Of a stretch of 64,000 nucleotides of DNA, positions 48,254 through 57,110 are shown piece by piece. Positions within the stretch are counted from its first letter, which is position 1. Every line of letters starts with the position of its first letter. The translations under genes and the position numbers were made by a program. Source of the stretch: RGIG8748 sp045646525 (GTDB taxonomy: Bacteria > Bacillota > Clostridia > UMGS1810); NCBI GenBank assembly GCA_045646525.1, contig JAZRKX010000027.1, forward strand, positions 15,192 through 79,191, written 5' to 3'. A model generated the notes under the pieces. The model ran no database searches. It was not told where the DNA came from and saw nothing but the letters and a program-made list of their open reading frames with translations.

Positions 48254-48883
48254 ATGCAGAAAGCAATTTTAGGAAAGAAAATCGGAATGACTCAGATTTT
48301 TACAGAAGACGGCATTGTAATACCTGTTACAGTTATCGAAGCCGGCCCTGTTACAGTCGTTCAGAAGAAAACAGTTGAAACAGATGGCTACAATGCTATC
48401 CAGGTAGGTTATGTAGATGCCAAGGATAAGGCACTTACAAAACCTGAAAAAGGACACCTTGCTAAAGCAGGCGTTGCTGGCAAAAGAGTTCTTAAGGAAT
48501 TCAGATTGGAAGATGATTCCGCTTACAACGTAGGCGACGAAATCAAAGCAGACGTATTCGCAGAAGGCGACAAGATTGATGTAACAGGCATCAGCAAGGG
48601 TCACGGCTATGCAGGTACAGTAAAGAGATGGGGCACACACAGAGGTCCTATGACTCACGGTTCCGGTTATCACAGAGGCGTTGGTTCCATGGGTGCTTGC
48701 TCAACACCTTCAAGAGTTATGAAGAACAAGAGACTTCCCGGTCACATGGGTGTTGAACAGGTTACAGTTCAGAATTTAGATGTAGTTAAGGTAGATGCAG
48801 AAAAGAACATCATCCTCGTTAAGGGTGCAGTTCCCGGTCCTAAGGGCGGCGTTGTAACTATCAAAAACTCAGTTAAGGCGTAA
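48254..48883 (+). CDS. rplC: 50S ribosomal protein L3
   Basis: 209-residue 23S rRNA-binding protein that reaches the peptidyl transferase centre by its long loop. GKKIGMTQIFTEDG opens it and the family signature is KRWGTHRGPMTHGSGYHRGV, GSMGACSTPSRVMKNKRLPG. It is an early assembly protein. AGGAGGAAA precedes ATG. Position between rpsJ and rplD is canonical. Confidence 0.98.
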   Translation: MQKAILGKKIGMTQIFTEDGIVIPVTVIEAGPVTVVQKKTVETDGYNAIQVGYVDAKDKALTKPEKGHLAKAGVAGKRVLKEFRLEDDSAYNVGDEIKADVFAEGDKIDVTGISKGHGYAGTVKRWGTHRGPMTHGSGYHRGVGSMGACSTPSRVMKNKRLPGHMGVEQVTVQNLDVVKVDAEKNIILVKGAVPGPKGGVVTIKNSVKA

Positions 48884-48907
48884 TAGCGTAAGGAAGGAGG
48901 ACTAACA

Positions 48908-49531
48908 ATGCCAAAAGTAGCTTTATATAATATGGAAGGAAGCCAGATTGGCGATATCGAATTAAATGAAAGCATTTTCGGTTGCGAGGTAAACACAAGC
49001 GTACTTCACGAAGTAGTTAAGAACTACCTTGCAAACCAGAGACAGGGCACACAGAGCACAAAGACTCGTTCCGAAGTTCGCGGCGGCGGTATTAAGCCCT
49101 GGAGACAGAAGGGAACAGGTCGTGCAAGACAGGGTAGCATAAGAGCTACACAGTGGATCAAGGGCGGTATAGCATTAGGTCCCAAGCCCAGAGATTACAG
49201 ATACTCTGTAAACAAGAAGCTTAAAGCAATAGCTCTCAAGAGCGCATTAAGCTCCAAGGTGGCAGAGGGTGCATTTGTTGTGGTTGACGAAATAGCACTT
49301 TCCGAAATCAAGACAAAAGCAGTTTGCAGCATGCTCAAAAACCTCAAGGTAGAATCCAAGGCTCTTATCGTTACAAACGAAAAGAACGACAATGTTGTTA
49401 AGTCAGCAAGAAATATACAGGGTGTTGCTACAACATTCATGGGCAGCCTCAATGTATATGACATCTTAAAGTACGATGTAATGGTTATATCCAAGGATGC
49501 TGTATCCAAGATTGAGGAGGTGTACGCATAA
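48908..49531 (+). CDS. rplD: 50S ribosomal protein L4
   Basis: 207-residue protein lining the exit tunnel. The extended loop is QKGTGRARQGSIRATQWIKG, and the first residues PKVALYNMEGSQIGDIEL are typical. In enteric bacteria L4 represses its own S10 operon; whether it does so here through the leader at 47562 is unknown. Its stop overlaps the rplW start by one base. GGAGG upstream. Confidence 0.98.
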   Translation: MPKVALYNMEGSQIGDIELNESIFGCEVNTSVLHEVVKNYLANQRQGTQSTKTRSEVRGGGIKPWRQKGTGRARQGSIRATQWIKGGIALGPKPRDYRYSVNKKLKAIALKSALSSKVAEGAFVVVDEIALSEIKTKAVCSMLKNLKVESKALIVTNEKNDNVVKSARNIQGVATTFMGSLNVYDILKYDVMVISKDAVSKIEEVYA

Positions 49532-49821
49532 TGAATAAGTATGATATCATTATAAAACCTATCATTTCTGAAAAGAGTATGGATCAGTCCGCAGACAAGA
49601 AGTACACCTTTAAGGTTGCTCTTGGTGCAAACAAGATCGAAATAAAGAAAGCTGTAGAAGAAATTTTCGGCGTTAAAGTAGAAAGTGTTACAACCCAGAG
49701 AGTTCTCGGTAAGGTTAAGAGAATGGGTGCTACTTTCGGTAAGAGAGCAGACTGGAAGAAAGCAGTTGTTACCCTTACAGCCGACAGCAAGACCATCGAG
49801 TTCTTTGACGGAATGGCGTAA
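49531..49821 (+). CDS. rplW: 50S ribosomal protein L23
   Basis: 96-residue protein at the tunnel exit, where signal recognition particle and trigger factor dock. Motifs: IIKPIISEKSMDQS and NKIEIKKAVEEIFGVKVESV. Standard length. It is translationally coupled to rplD by a one-base overlap, the normal arrangement in the S10 operon. Confidence 0.98.
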   Translation: MNKYDIIIKPIISEKSMDQSADKKYTFKVALGANKIEIKKAVEEIFGVKVESVTTQRVLGKVKRMGATFGKRADWKKAVVTLTADSKTIEFFDGMA

Positions 49822-49853
49822 TAAACCTATTAGAAATTAAGGAGTGAAAAGGA

Positions 49854-50687
49854 ATGGCAATTAAAAAATTTAATCCTACATCTCCCGCACGCAGATTTAT
49901 GACAGTTTCTACCTTTGAAGAACTTTCTAAGGTTGCTCCGGAAAAATCCTTGCTCGAACCCAAGAAGAGCAATGCCGGAAGAAACTCTTACGGTAGAATA
50001 ACAGTTCGTCACAGAGGCGGCGGAAACAGACAGAAATACAGAATTATAGATTTCAAGAGAAACAAAGACGGCATGAATGCAAATGTTCTTACAATCGAGT
50101 ACGATCCTAACAGAACAGCAAACATTGCCTTAATCCAGTACGAAGACGGCGTTAAGAGCTACATCATAGCTCCCGTTGACCTTAAGGTTGGCGATGTAGT
50201 CCGTTCCGGTGCAGATGCCGATATCAAACCCGGTAACGCACTCGAAATCAAGGATATCCCCGTTGGTACTCTCATTCACAATGTAGAGCTTTTCCCCGGC
50301 AGAGGCGCTCAGCTTGTAAGAGCTGCAGGTAATTCTGCACAGCTCATGGCTAAGGAAAACGGCTACGCACAGGTAAGACTTCCCTCCGGTGAAGTTAGAA
50401 TGGTTGCATTAAACTGCAGAGCTACAATCGGTCAGGTTGGCAATGTAGACCACGGCAACATCTCCATCGGTAAGGCAGGTAGAAAGAGACACATGGGTTG
50501 GAGACCTACCGTTCGTGGTGTTGTTATGAACCCCTGCGACCATCCTCACGGTGGTGGTGAAGGTAAGTCACCTATCGGTATGCCCGGACCTGTTACTCCT
50601 TGGGGTAAACCTACATTAGGTTACAAGACCCGCAAGAAGAACAAGCAGTCCAACAAGTACATTGTTAAGAGAAGAAACGGTAGATAA
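49854..50687 (+). CDS. rplB: 50S ribosomal protein L2
   Basis: 277-residue protein needed for subunit joining and peptidyl transfer. Landmarks: GRITVRHRGGGNRQKYRIID, the SH3-like and OB-type domains, and the C-terminal GVVMNPCDHPHGGGEGKSPI with the near-catalytic His. Preceded by AAGGAGTG. Canonical position between rplW and rpsS. Confidence 0.99.
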   Translation: MAIKKFNPTSPARRFMTVSTFEELSKVAPEKSLLEPKKSNAGRNSYGRITVRHRGGGNRQKYRIIDFKRNKDGMNANVLTIEYDPNRTANIALIQYEDGVKSYIIAPVDLKVGDVVRSGADADIKPGNALEIKDIPVGTLIHNVELFPGRGAQLVRAAGNSAQLMAKENGYAQVRLPSGEVRMVALNCRATIGQVGNVDHGNISIGKAGRKRHMGWRPTVRGVVMNPCDHPHGGGEGKSPIGMPGPVTPWGKPTLGYKTRKKNKQSNKYIVKRRNGR

Positions 50688-50732
50688 TCTATCCGTAAAT
50701 ACATTCCGATTTTTTGGGAGGAGGTTTACAAA

Positions 50733-51011
50733 ATGGGAAGATCAGTTAAAAAAGGACCTTTCGTTGATGCAAAGCTTTTAAAGAAGATTATTGATATGAA
50801 CAGTTCCGGTGAAAAGATCGTTGTTAAGACATGGTCTAGAGCATCTACAATATTCCCGGACATGGTTGGCCACACAATCGCAGTTCATGACGGAAGAAAG
50901 CACGTTCCGGTATATGTAAGCGAAGATATGGTTGGTCATAAGCTTGGTGAATTCGCACCCACAAGAACCTTTAAGGGTCACGCAGGTGCAAAGACTACAG
51001 GCGTAAGATAA
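50733..51011 (+). CDS. rpsS: 30S ribosomal protein S19
   Basis: 92-residue protein of the 30S head that forms a complex with S13 and contacts A-site tRNA. Start RSVKKGPFVDAKLLKKI and later STIFPDMVGHTIAVHDGRKH, LGEFAPTRTFKGH are all conserved. GGGAGGAGG upstream of ATG. Standard length. Confidence 0.98.
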   Translation: MGRSVKKGPFVDAKLLKKIIDMNSSGEKIVVKTWSRASTIFPDMVGHTIAVHDGRKHVPVYVSEDMVGHKLGEFAPTRTFKGHAGAKTTGVR

Positions 51012-51051
51012 TATTAAATACAGTTTACAATCCGGGAAGGAGGATTCACGC

Positions 51052-51402
51052 ATGGAAAACATGGCGAAAGAAGCAAGAGCTAAAGTTAGCTATGCTCGTA
51101 TTTCTTCAAGAAAAGTTAAAGTAGTTATAGACTTAATCAGAAATAAAAATGTCGGTGAAGCTATGGCAATCTTAAAGCTTACCCCCAAGGCAGCAGCCGA
51201 AATCGTGGAAAAGCTTTTAAAGTCCGCTATTGCAAATGCTGAAAACAATCACGAAATGGATGTAGATAAGCTCTACGTTGCAGAGATTTTTGCAAATCAG
51301 GGACCGACACTTAAGAGAGTACAGCCCAGAGCACAGGGCAGAGCTTTCAGAATCAGAAAGAGAACAAGTCACATCACTATCGTTCTTAAAGAAAGAGATT
51401 AA
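51052..51402 (+). CDS. rplV: 50S ribosomal protein L22
   Basis: 116-residue protein whose beta-hairpin reaches into the exit tunnel near the macrolide site. Conserved parts: ARISSRKVKVVIDLIRNKNV and RVQPRAQGRAFRIRKRTSHI. ATG 51052 has GGAGGA 7 bases upstream; a later Met (residue 4) is a less likely start. The gene order rpsS-rplV-rpsC is canonical. Confidence 0.97.
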   Translation: MENMAKEARAKVSYARISSRKVKVVIDLIRNKNVGEAMAILKLTPKAAAEIVEKLLKSAIANAENNHEMDVDKLYVAEIFANQGPTLKRVQPRAQGRAFRIRKRTSHITIVLKERD

Positions 51403-51420
51403 TGTAAAGGAGGAAGAACC

Positions 51421-52128
51421 TTGGGTCAGAAAGTACATCCACATGGATTAAGAGTAGGCGTTATCAAGGACTGGGATTCCAAATGGTACGCAGACAAGAA
51501 AACTTATGGTGATAATCTTGTAGAAGATTACAATATCAGAAAATACCTTAAGAAGTCTCTCTTTGCAGCAGGTATCTCCAAGATAGAAATTGAGAGAAAC
51601 GACGACAAGGTAAGAATTCACATCCACACAGCAAAGCCCGGTATCTTAATCGGTAAGCAGGGTGCTGAAAAGGATAAGATTAAAGATAAGGTAGAAAAGC
51701 TCATAGGCAAGAGCGTTATAATCGACATCGTAGAGGTAAGAAATGCAGATGTTGATGCTCAGCTTGCTGCAGAAAACATCGCTTCTCAGCTCGAAAGAAG
51801 AATTTCCTTCCGCCGTGCAATGAAGCAGGTTATGCAAAGAGCAATGAAGATGGGAGCTAAGGGTATCAAGACCACATGTTCCGGTCGTCTCGGCGGTGCA
51901 GAAATCGCAAGAAGCGAGCACTATCACGAGGGTACTATTCCGCTTCAGACCTTAAGAGCAGACATTGACTACGGTTTTGCAGAAGCAGATACCACATACG
52001 GTAAAATCGGTGTTAAGGTTTGGATTTACAAGGGCGAGGTTTTAAACGCAAAAGAGCAGTTTACTGCAAAAGAATCAAAGCCTCAGGCTCCTAAGGCAAG
52101 AGGACAGAGAAGCAAAGGAGGCAGATAA
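51421..52128 (+). CDS. rpsC: 30S ribosomal protein S3
   Basis: 235-residue protein with a KH domain (LIGKQGAEKDKIKDKVEKLI) at the mRNA entry channel. Start at TTG 51421 with AAAGGAGGAAG upstream, giving GQKVHPHGLRVGVIKDWDSK. The C-terminal part has TTCSGRLGGAEIARSEHYHE. The basic tail ends RGQRSKGGR. rplP follows after 2 bases. Confidence 0.98.
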   Translation: MGQKVHPHGLRVGVIKDWDSKWYADKKTYGDNLVEDYNIRKYLKKSLFAAGISKIEIERNDDKVRIHIHTAKPGILIGKQGAEKDKIKDKVEKLIGKSVIIDIVEVRNADVDAQLAAENIASQLERRISFRRAMKQVMQRAMKMGAKGIKTTCSGRLGGAEIARSEHYHEGTIPLQTLRADIDYGFAEADTTYGKIGVKVWIYKGEVLNAKEQFTAKESKPQAPKARGQRSKGGR

Positions 52129-52130
52129 TC

Positions 52131-52565
52131 ATGTTGTTACCTAAGAGAGTTAAATACAGAAGAGTCATGAGAGGCCGCATGAAGGGCCAGGCTATGCGCG
52201 GTAACAAGGTTAGCTACGGCCAGTTCGGTCTTCAGGCACTCGAGCCCTGCTGGATTACATCTAACCAGATAGAAGCTGCCAGAATAGCTATGACTCGTTA
52301 TACAAAAAGAGGCGGTCAGGTTTGGATAAAGATATTCCCTGATAAGCCCATCACAGAAAAGCCTGCAGAAACTCGAATGGGTTCCGGTAAAGGTTCACCC
52401 GAATACTGGGTAGCTGTAGTTAAGCCCGGCAGAGTTATGTTCGAAGTAGGCGGTGTATCGGAAGAAGTTGCAAGAGAAGCATTAAGACTTGCTTCCCACA
52501 AGCTCCCGATAAAGACCAAAATCGTTGTCCGCGAAGACGAGGAAATGGAGGGCGATTCTAAATGA
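52131..52565 (+). CDS. rplP: 50S ribosomal protein L16
   Basis: 144-residue late-assembly protein that organises the A-site and helps tRNA accommodation. Conserved: LLPKRVKYRRVMRGRMKGQA, MTRYTKRGGQVWIKIFPDKP, ETRMGSGKGSPEYWVAVVKP. It overlaps rpmC by 4 bases (ATGA). Standard length for Firmicutes. Confidence 0.98.
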   Translation: MLLPKRVKYRRVMRGRMKGQAMRGNKVSYGQFGLQALEPCWITSNQIEAARIAMTRYTKRGGQVWIKIFPDKPITEKPAETRMGSGKGSPEYWVAVVKPGRVMFEVGGVSEEVAREALRLASHKLPIKTKIVVREDEEMEGDSK

Positions 52566-52762
52566 AAATCAATGAAATAAGAGATCTCACAAATGAAGAA
52601 TTAAATCAGAAATTAGAGGAACTTAAAAAAGAGCTTTTCAACTTAAGATTCCAGCACGCTACAAACCAGCTCGATAACCCCAGAGTAATTACTGATGTAA
52701 AGAGAACCATTGCGAGAGTTAAAACAATCCTTCGTGAAAGAGAATTAAATCAGATTGCCTGA
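52562..52762 (+). CDS. rpmC: 50S ribosomal protein L29
   Basis: 66-residue helical hairpin near the tunnel exit. Sequence MKINEIRDLTNEELNQKLEE and LFNLRFQHATNQLDNPRVIT is typical. Coupled to rplP by a 4-base overlap. Standard length. Confidence 0.97.
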   Translation: MKINEIRDLTNEELNQKLEELKKELFNLRFQHATNQLDNPRVITDVKRTIARVKTILRERELNQIA

Positions 52763-52785
52763 TTAGAGAGGAGAAGCTATAAGAT

Positions 52786-53040
52786 ATGGAACGTAATTAC
52801 AGAAAAACTCGTATCGGCACAGTAATAAGCGATAAGATGGATAAGACTATCGTAGTTGCCATAAAAGAGAATGTTAAGCACAAATTATACAGTAAAATCG
52901 TTAAAAGAACTTATAAACTCAAGGCCCATGACGAAGAAAATGTTGCTAAAATAGGCGACAAGGTAAAAGTTATGGAGACCAGACCTCTCTCTAAGGACAA
53001 GAGATGGAGATTGGTTGAGATTGTTGAAAAAGCTCAGTAA
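52786..53040 (+). CDS. rpsQ: 30S ribosomal protein S17
   Basis: 84-residue OB-fold protein of the 30S body. It has RKTRIGTVISDKMDKTIVVA near the start and IGDKVKVMETRPLSKDKRWR toward the end. GAGAGGAG upstream of ATG. It stabilises 16S helices 7 and 11. Position between rpmC and rplN is canonical. Confidence 0.97.
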   Translation: MERNYRKTRIGTVISDKMDKTIVVAIKENVKHKLYSKIVKRTYKLKAHDEENVAKIGDKVKVMETRPLSKDKRWRLVEIVEKAQ

Positions 53041-53064
53041 TTTTACGGGAAGGAGAGAACTTAA

Positions 53065-53433
53065 GTGATTCAACAGCAGACTTTATTAAAGGTTGCCGAC
53101 AACACAGGTGCAAAAGAACTTATGTGCATCAGAGTGCTCGGCGGCTCCAGAAGAAAATATGCCAATATCGGTGATGTTGTTGTTGCTTCCGTTAAAAAAG
53201 CAACACCCGGCGGTGTTGTTAAGAAGGGTGACGTTGTTAAGGCAGTTATCGTTCGTTCTGTAAACGGCTTAAGAAGAAATGACGGAACCTACATTAAATT
53301 TGACGAAAATGCAGCAGTTATAATCAGAGATGATAAAAACCCCAAGGGTACTCGTATATTCGGACCTATAGCTCGTGAGCTCAGAGACAAAGATTATATG
53401 AAGATTTTATCATTAGCACCTGAAGTTCTTTAA
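53065..53433 (+). CDS. rplN: 50S ribosomal protein L14
   Basis: 122-residue protein at the subunit interface and the site of RsfS silencing-factor binding. Start at GTG 53065 giving IQQQTLLKVADNTGAKELMC; later IRDDKNPKGTRIFGPIAREL. GGAAGGAGAG lies upstream. First gene of the classical spc segment. Standard length. Confidence 0.98.
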   Translation: MIQQQTLLKVADNTGAKELMCIRVLGGSRRKYANIGDVVVASVKKATPGGVVKKGDVVKAVIVRSVNGLRRNDGTYIKFDENAAVIIRDDKNPKGTRIFGPIARELRDKDYMKILSLAPEVL

Positions 53434-53446
53434 GGAGGTGGCACGT

Positions 53447-53773
53447 ATGAAAAATAAAATTCATATCAAAAAAGGTGATAATGTAGTTGTTATTTCCGGT
53501 AAGGACAAAGGCAAGAAGGGCAAGGTATTGTCCGTTGGTGCAGCTAAGAGAACAGTTCTTGTAGAAGGCATCAACATGGCTACCCGTCACACCAAGGCAA
53601 GAAGAGCCGGTGAAACAGGCGGTATTGTTCAGAAGGAAGCTCCTATATATGCCTGCAAGGTAATGCATATCTGCGAAAAGTGCGGCAAGCCTACCAGAAT
53701 CGGTTACAAGATTATGGCAGACGGCACAAAGTCCAGAATGTGCAAAAACTGCATGGAAGTATTAGATAACTAA
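53447..53773 (+). CDS. rplX: 50S ribosomal protein L24
   Basis: 108 residues, KOW domain (KGDNVVVISGKDKGKKGKVL) that starts 50S assembly. I choose ATG 53447, since the upstream GTG at 53438 overlaps the AGGAGG ribosome site. The C-terminal third carries CEKCGKPTRIGYKI and CKNC, two CxxC pairs that may bind zinc. Canonical place after rplN. Confidence 0.96.
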   Translation: MKNKIHIKKGDNVVVISGKDKGKKGKVLSVGAAKRTVLVEGINMATRHTKARRAGETGGIVQKEAPIYACKVMHICEKCGKPTRIGYKIMADGTKSRMCKNCMEVLDN

Positions 53774-53793
53774 TAGGAAGGAGGATTTTCGCA

Positions 53794-54336
53794 ATGACAG
53801 TTATGAGAGCGAAATACGAACAGGAAGTTAGAAAAGCTCTTATGGAAAAGTATGGCTACAAGAGCCCTATGCAGATTCCTAAGCTTGATAAAATAGTTAT
53901 AAACATCGGCGTTGGCGAAGCTAAGGATAACTCCAAAGCACTCGAATCCGCAGTTGCAGATTTGGCTGCCATCACAGGTCAGCAGCCTGTAATCACAAAG
54001 GCAAAGAAGTCCGTTGCTAACTTTAAAATCAGAGAAGGCATGAACTTAGGTTGCAAGGTTACACTTCGCAGCGACAAGATGTATGAATTCTTAGACAGAT
54101 TATTCAACATTGCACTCCCCAGAGTAAGAGATTTCAGAGGCATAAACCCCAATGCTTTTGACGGCAGAGGTAACTATGCTTTGGGTATTAAGGAACAGCT
54201 TATATTCCCCGAAATCGATTACGATAAGATCGACAAGGTAAGAGGTATGGACATCATATTTGTTACAACAGCAAATACCGACGAAGAAGCAAGAGAGCTC
54301 CTTTCTCTTATGGGTGCTCCCTTTACAAAGGCTTGA
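53794..54336 (+). CDS. rplE: 50S ribosomal protein L5
   Basis: 180-residue 5S rRNA-binding protein that contacts P-site tRNA. Typical segments are MQIPKLDKIVINIGVGEAKD, KAKKSVANFKIREGMNLGCK and ALPRVRDFRGINPNAFDGRG. GGAGGA with 8-base spacing precedes ATG 53794. Standard length. Confidence 0.98.
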   Translation: MTVMRAKYEQEVRKALMEKYGYKSPMQIPKLDKIVINIGVGEAKDNSKALESAVADLAAITGQQPVITKAKKSVANFKIREGMNLGCKVTLRSDKMYEFLDRLFNIALPRVRDFRGINPNAFDGRGNYALGIKEQLIFPEIDYDKIDKVRGMDIIFVTTANTDEEARELLSLMGAPFTKA

Positions 54337-54351
54337 GAGGGGGAAAAGTAA

Positions 54352-54537
54352 ATGGCAAAAACTTCTATGAAAGTTAAGCAGCAGAAAGTGCAGAAATACA
54401 AGACCCGCGAATACACCAGATGCAACATCTGCGGAAGACCGCACTCGGTATTAAGAAAGTTCGGCATTTGCCGTATTTGCTTCAGAGAGCTTGCATACAA
54501 AGGTCAGATTCCCGGTGTTAAGAAAGCAAGTTGGTAA
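54352..54537 (+). CDS. rpsZ: 30S ribosomal protein S14, zinc-binding type
   Basis: 61-residue short S14 with the zinc module CNICGRPH ... CRICFRELA (CxxC-x12-CxxC). This zinc form is the main S14 of Firmicutes; a zinc-free paralogue, if any, is elsewhere. The start MAKTSMKVKQQKVQKYKTRE is typical. It sits between rplE and rpsH as usual. Confidence 0.98.
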   Translation: MAKTSMKVKQQKVQKYKTREYTRCNICGRPHSVLRKFGICRICFRELAYKGQIPGVKKASW

Positions 54538-54567
54538 GATTTAAAAGATAAAAAAGGAGGTAGCACT

Positions 54568-54966
54568 ATGCAAATTACAGATCCTATCGCTGATATGCTC
54601 ACTCGTATCAGAAACGCAAATTCTTCAAAGCATGAGTCTGTAAATGTTCCTGCTTCTAAGCTCAAGATTGAGATTGCAAGAATTTTAAATGAAGAAGGCT
54701 ACATCAACGGATATGAAGTTATAGACGACGGTTTGCAGGGTATCATCAAAATCACCCTCAAATACGCTTCTAACAAGCAGAAGGTTATTACCGGTTTAAA
54801 GAGAGTTTCCAAGCCGGGCTTAAGAGTATATGCTTCTAAAGACGAGCTTCCCAGAGTATTGAGAGGTCTCGGTATCGCCATCATTTCTACTTCTAAAGGT
54901 ATCATGACCGATAAGGAAGCCAGAAAGTTAAATGTTGGCGGCGAAGTATTAGCATTTGTTTGGTAA
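54568..54966 (+). CDS. rpsH: 30S ribosomal protein S8
   Basis: 132-residue 16S rRNA-binding primary assembly protein. Start MQITDPIADMLTRIRNANSS; the C-terminal GLGIAIISTSKGIMTDKEAR, KLNVGGEVLAFVW is the family signature. In enteric bacteria S8 controls the spc operon by binding near rplE; no such site was identified here. AAGGAGG upstream. Confidence 0.98.
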   Translation: MQITDPIADMLTRIRNANSSKHESVNVPASKLKIEIARILNEEGYINGYEVIDDGLQGIIKITLKYASNKQKVITGLKRVSKPGLRVYASKDELPRVLRGLGIAIISTSKGIMTDKEARKLNVGGEVLAFVW

Positions 54967-54986
54967 GAATTAGGGAGGTGAAATAA

Positions 54987-55532
54987 TTGTCACGTATTGG
55001 TAGAATGCCTATCGCAATACCTCAGGGTGTTGAAGTTAAAATAGGTGCAAATAACGAAGTTACCGTAAAGGGTCCCAAGGGCACACTTTCTAAGGTACTT
55101 CACAAGGATATGATAATAAAGCAGGAAGGCAGCGAAATTATCATAGAAAGACCGGATGACAAGAAAGAAAACAGATCACTTCACGGTCTTACAAGAACAC
55201 TTTTAAACAACATGGTTGTCGGCGTAACAGACGGTTATGCCAAGACTCTGCAGATAAACGGTGTTGGTTACAGATGCCAGAAGCAGGGCAAAAAGCTCGT
55301 TCTTACATTAGGTTACTCCCATCCTGTAGAAATGGAAGATGGCGACGATTATACTTTCGAAGTTCCCGATCCCAACACAATTATTGTTAAGGGTATAGAC
55401 AAGCAGATTGTAGGTCAGATTGCTGCTGTTGTAAGGGAAAAGAGACTGCCTGAACCTTATAAGGGCAAGGGTATTAAGTACGCTGATGAAGTAATCAGAA
55501 GAAAAGAAGGTAAGACCGGCGCTAAGAAGTAA
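54987..55532 (+). CDS. rplF: 50S ribosomal protein L6
   Basis: 181-residue protein near the factor-binding site. Start TTG 54987 giving SRIGRMPIAIPQGVEVKIG, with GGGAGGTGA upstream. The second L6 domain has LPEPYKGKGIKYADEVIRRK. Two tandem similar domains and standard length. Confidence 0.98.
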   Translation: MSRIGRMPIAIPQGVEVKIGANNEVTVKGPKGTLSKVLHKDMIIKQEGSEIIIERPDDKKENRSLHGLTRTLLNNMVVGVTDGYAKTLQINGVGYRCQKQGKKLVLTLGYSHPVEMEDGDDYTFEVPDPNTIIVKGIDKQIVGQIAAVVREKRLPEPYKGKGIKYADEVIRRKEGKTGAKK

Positions 55533-55554
55533 GATAAGAAAGGAGTAAACGATA

Positions 55555-55923
55555 ATGATAAGTAAGAAAAGCAGCAATGCACAAAGAATAAAAAGACACT
55601 TAAGAGTCAGAAAAAATATTTCCGGTACTCCTAATCGTCCCAGATTAAACGTTTACAGAAGTCTTAGCAACATCTATGCACAGGTTATAGATGACGTAGC
55701 AGGTAAGACACTTGTTAGCGCATCTTCGCTCGATAAAGAAATCAAAGAAAAGATTTCTTACGGCGGCAACAAAGAAGCAGCTAAAGAGGTAGGTCTTCTT
55801 GTAGCTAAGAGAGCACTCGATGCCGGCATCAAGGCAGTAGTGTTCGACAGAGGCGGTTATGTTTACCACGGCAGAGTTGAACAGCTCGCAGAAGGCGCCA
55901 GAGAAGGCGGCTTAGAATTCTAA
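55555..55923 (+). CDS. rplR: 50S ribosomal protein L18
   Basis: 122-residue 5S rRNA-binding protein of the central protuberance. Basic N-terminus, then NISGTPNRPRLNVYRSLSNI and a C-terminus with FDRGGYVYHGRVEQLAEGAR. It assembles with L5 and 5S rRNA. AAAGGAG upstream. Canonical order rplF-rplR-rpsE. Confidence 0.98.
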   Translation: MISKKSSNAQRIKRHLRVRKNISGTPNRPRLNVYRSLSNIYAQVIDDVAGKTLVSASSLDKEIKEKISYGGNKEAAKEVGLLVAKRALDAGIKAVVFDRGGYVYHGRVEQLAEGAREGGLEF

Positions 55924-55942
55924 TAAGGAGGTAAAAGCTTTT

Positions 55943-56443
55943 ATGGTTAAATTTAATGCAGACGAATTAGATTTAAAGGAAAAAATAGTCAACATCAATC
56001 GTGTTGCTAAGGTTGTAAAGGGCGGTAGAACCTTCAGATTTAGTGTTCTTGTCGTAGTTGGCGATGGAGATGGTCATGTAGGCGCAGGCACAGGTAAGGC
56101 TGCCGAAATTCCGGACGCAGTTAGAAAGGCTATAGATTCTGCAAAGAAGAACATGATAGCTGTTCCCAGAGTAGGTACAACTATCGCTCACGAAACTATC
56201 GGTGAGTTCGGCGCAGGAAAGGTTCTCTTAAAGCCTGCCGGCGAAGGTACCGGTGTTATCGCAGGTGGCGGTGTAAGAGCAGTTTTAGAGCTTGCCGGCA
56301 TCCGCAATGTAAGAGCAAAGTCTCTTCGTTCCAATACTCCTAACAATCTTGTTAACGCAACAATCGAAGGCTTAAAGAGCCTTAAGGTTGCTGAGGAAGT
56401 TGCAGCTCTCAGAGGTAAGACCGTTGAAGAGCTCCTCGGTTAA
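55943..56443 (+). CDS. rpsE: 30S ribosomal protein S5
   Basis: 166-residue protein of the decoding region, involved in accuracy and spectinomycin response. It has VVVGDGDGHVGAGTGKAAEI in the N-terminal domain and GTGVIAGGGVRAVLELAGIR in the C-terminal one. AAGGAGG upstream. Standard length. Confidence 0.98.
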   Translation: MVKFNADELDLKEKIVNINRVAKVVKGGRTFRFSVLVVVGDGDGHVGAGTGKAAEIPDAVRKAIDSAKKNMIAVPRVGTTIAHETIGEFGAGKVLLKPAGEGTGVIAGGGVRAVLELAGIRNVRAKSLRSNTPNNLVNATIEGLKSLKVAEEVAALRGKTVEELLG

Positions 56444-56467
56444 TATTAATATTAGGAGGAAATAACA

Positions 56468-56647
56468 ATGGCAAAAATAAAAGTTACTTTAACAAAGAGC
56501 ACAATAGGCTCCAAGAAGGACCAGATTGCAACTGTTGCAGCTCTTGGCTTAAAGAAGATAAGAGACGAAAAGATTCACGAAGCTACACCTGCGATTAAGG
56601 GTATGGTAGCAAAGGTTTGCCACTTAGTCAGTGTAGAAGAAATATAA
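56468..56647 (+). CDS. rpmD: 50S ribosomal protein L30
   Basis: 59-residue protein, too short for ordinary ORF filters, read from ATG 56468 with AGGAGG upstream. MAKIKVTLTKSTIGSKKDQI, then VAALGLKKIRDEKIHEATPA and KGMVAKVCHLVSV are the L30 signature. Its place between rpsE and rplO is canonical. Confidence 0.97.
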   Translation: MAKIKVTLTKSTIGSKKDQIATVAALGLKKIRDEKIHEATPAIKGMVAKVCHLVSVEEI

Positions 56648-56668
56648 ATCTTAAAGGAGGTGCCTTAG

Positions 56669-57109
56669 ATGAAATTATTTGAACTCACTCCCGCAAAAGG
56701 TTCCACTACGGATTCAAAGAGAAAGGGCAGAGGTCACGGTTCAGGTAACGGTAAGACAGCAGGCCGCGGTCACAAAGGTCAGAATGCCAGAAGCGGCGGC
56801 GGTGTAAGAATCGGTTTTGAAGGCGGACAGATGCCTATATACAGAAGACTTCCTAAGCGCGGTTTTACAAATATTTTTGCAAAAGCCTATGCAGAGGTTA
56901 AGGTTTCTGATTTAAACAAATTTGAAGATGGTGCAGTTGTAGACGCACAGGCTCTTATAGATGCCGGTATCATCTCCAAGAAGTTGGATGGTGTTAAGGT
57001 TCTCGGTAACGGCGAGCTTTCCAAGAAGGTAACCGTTAAAGCAGCTAAGTTTACAGCTACTGCAGCATCTAAGATAGAAGCAGCAGGTGGAAAGGCAGAG
57101 GTGATGTAA
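56669..57109 (+). CDS. rplO: 50S ribosomal protein L15
   Basis: 146-residue protein with a basic, glycine-rich N-terminal extension (KRKGRGHGSGNGKTAGRGHK) that threads through 23S rRNA, and a globular C-terminal part with GFEGGQMPIYRRLPKRGFTN. AAAGGAGGTG upstream. secY starts one base after its stop. Confidence 0.98.
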   Translation: MKLFELTPAKGSTTDSKRKGRGHGSGNGKTAGRGHKGQNARSGGGVRIGFEGGQMPIYRRLPKRGFTNIFAKAYAEVKVSDLNKFEDGAVVDAQALIDAGIISKKLDGVKVLGNGELSKKVTVKAAKFTATAASKIEAAGGKAEVM

Positions 57110-57110
57110 A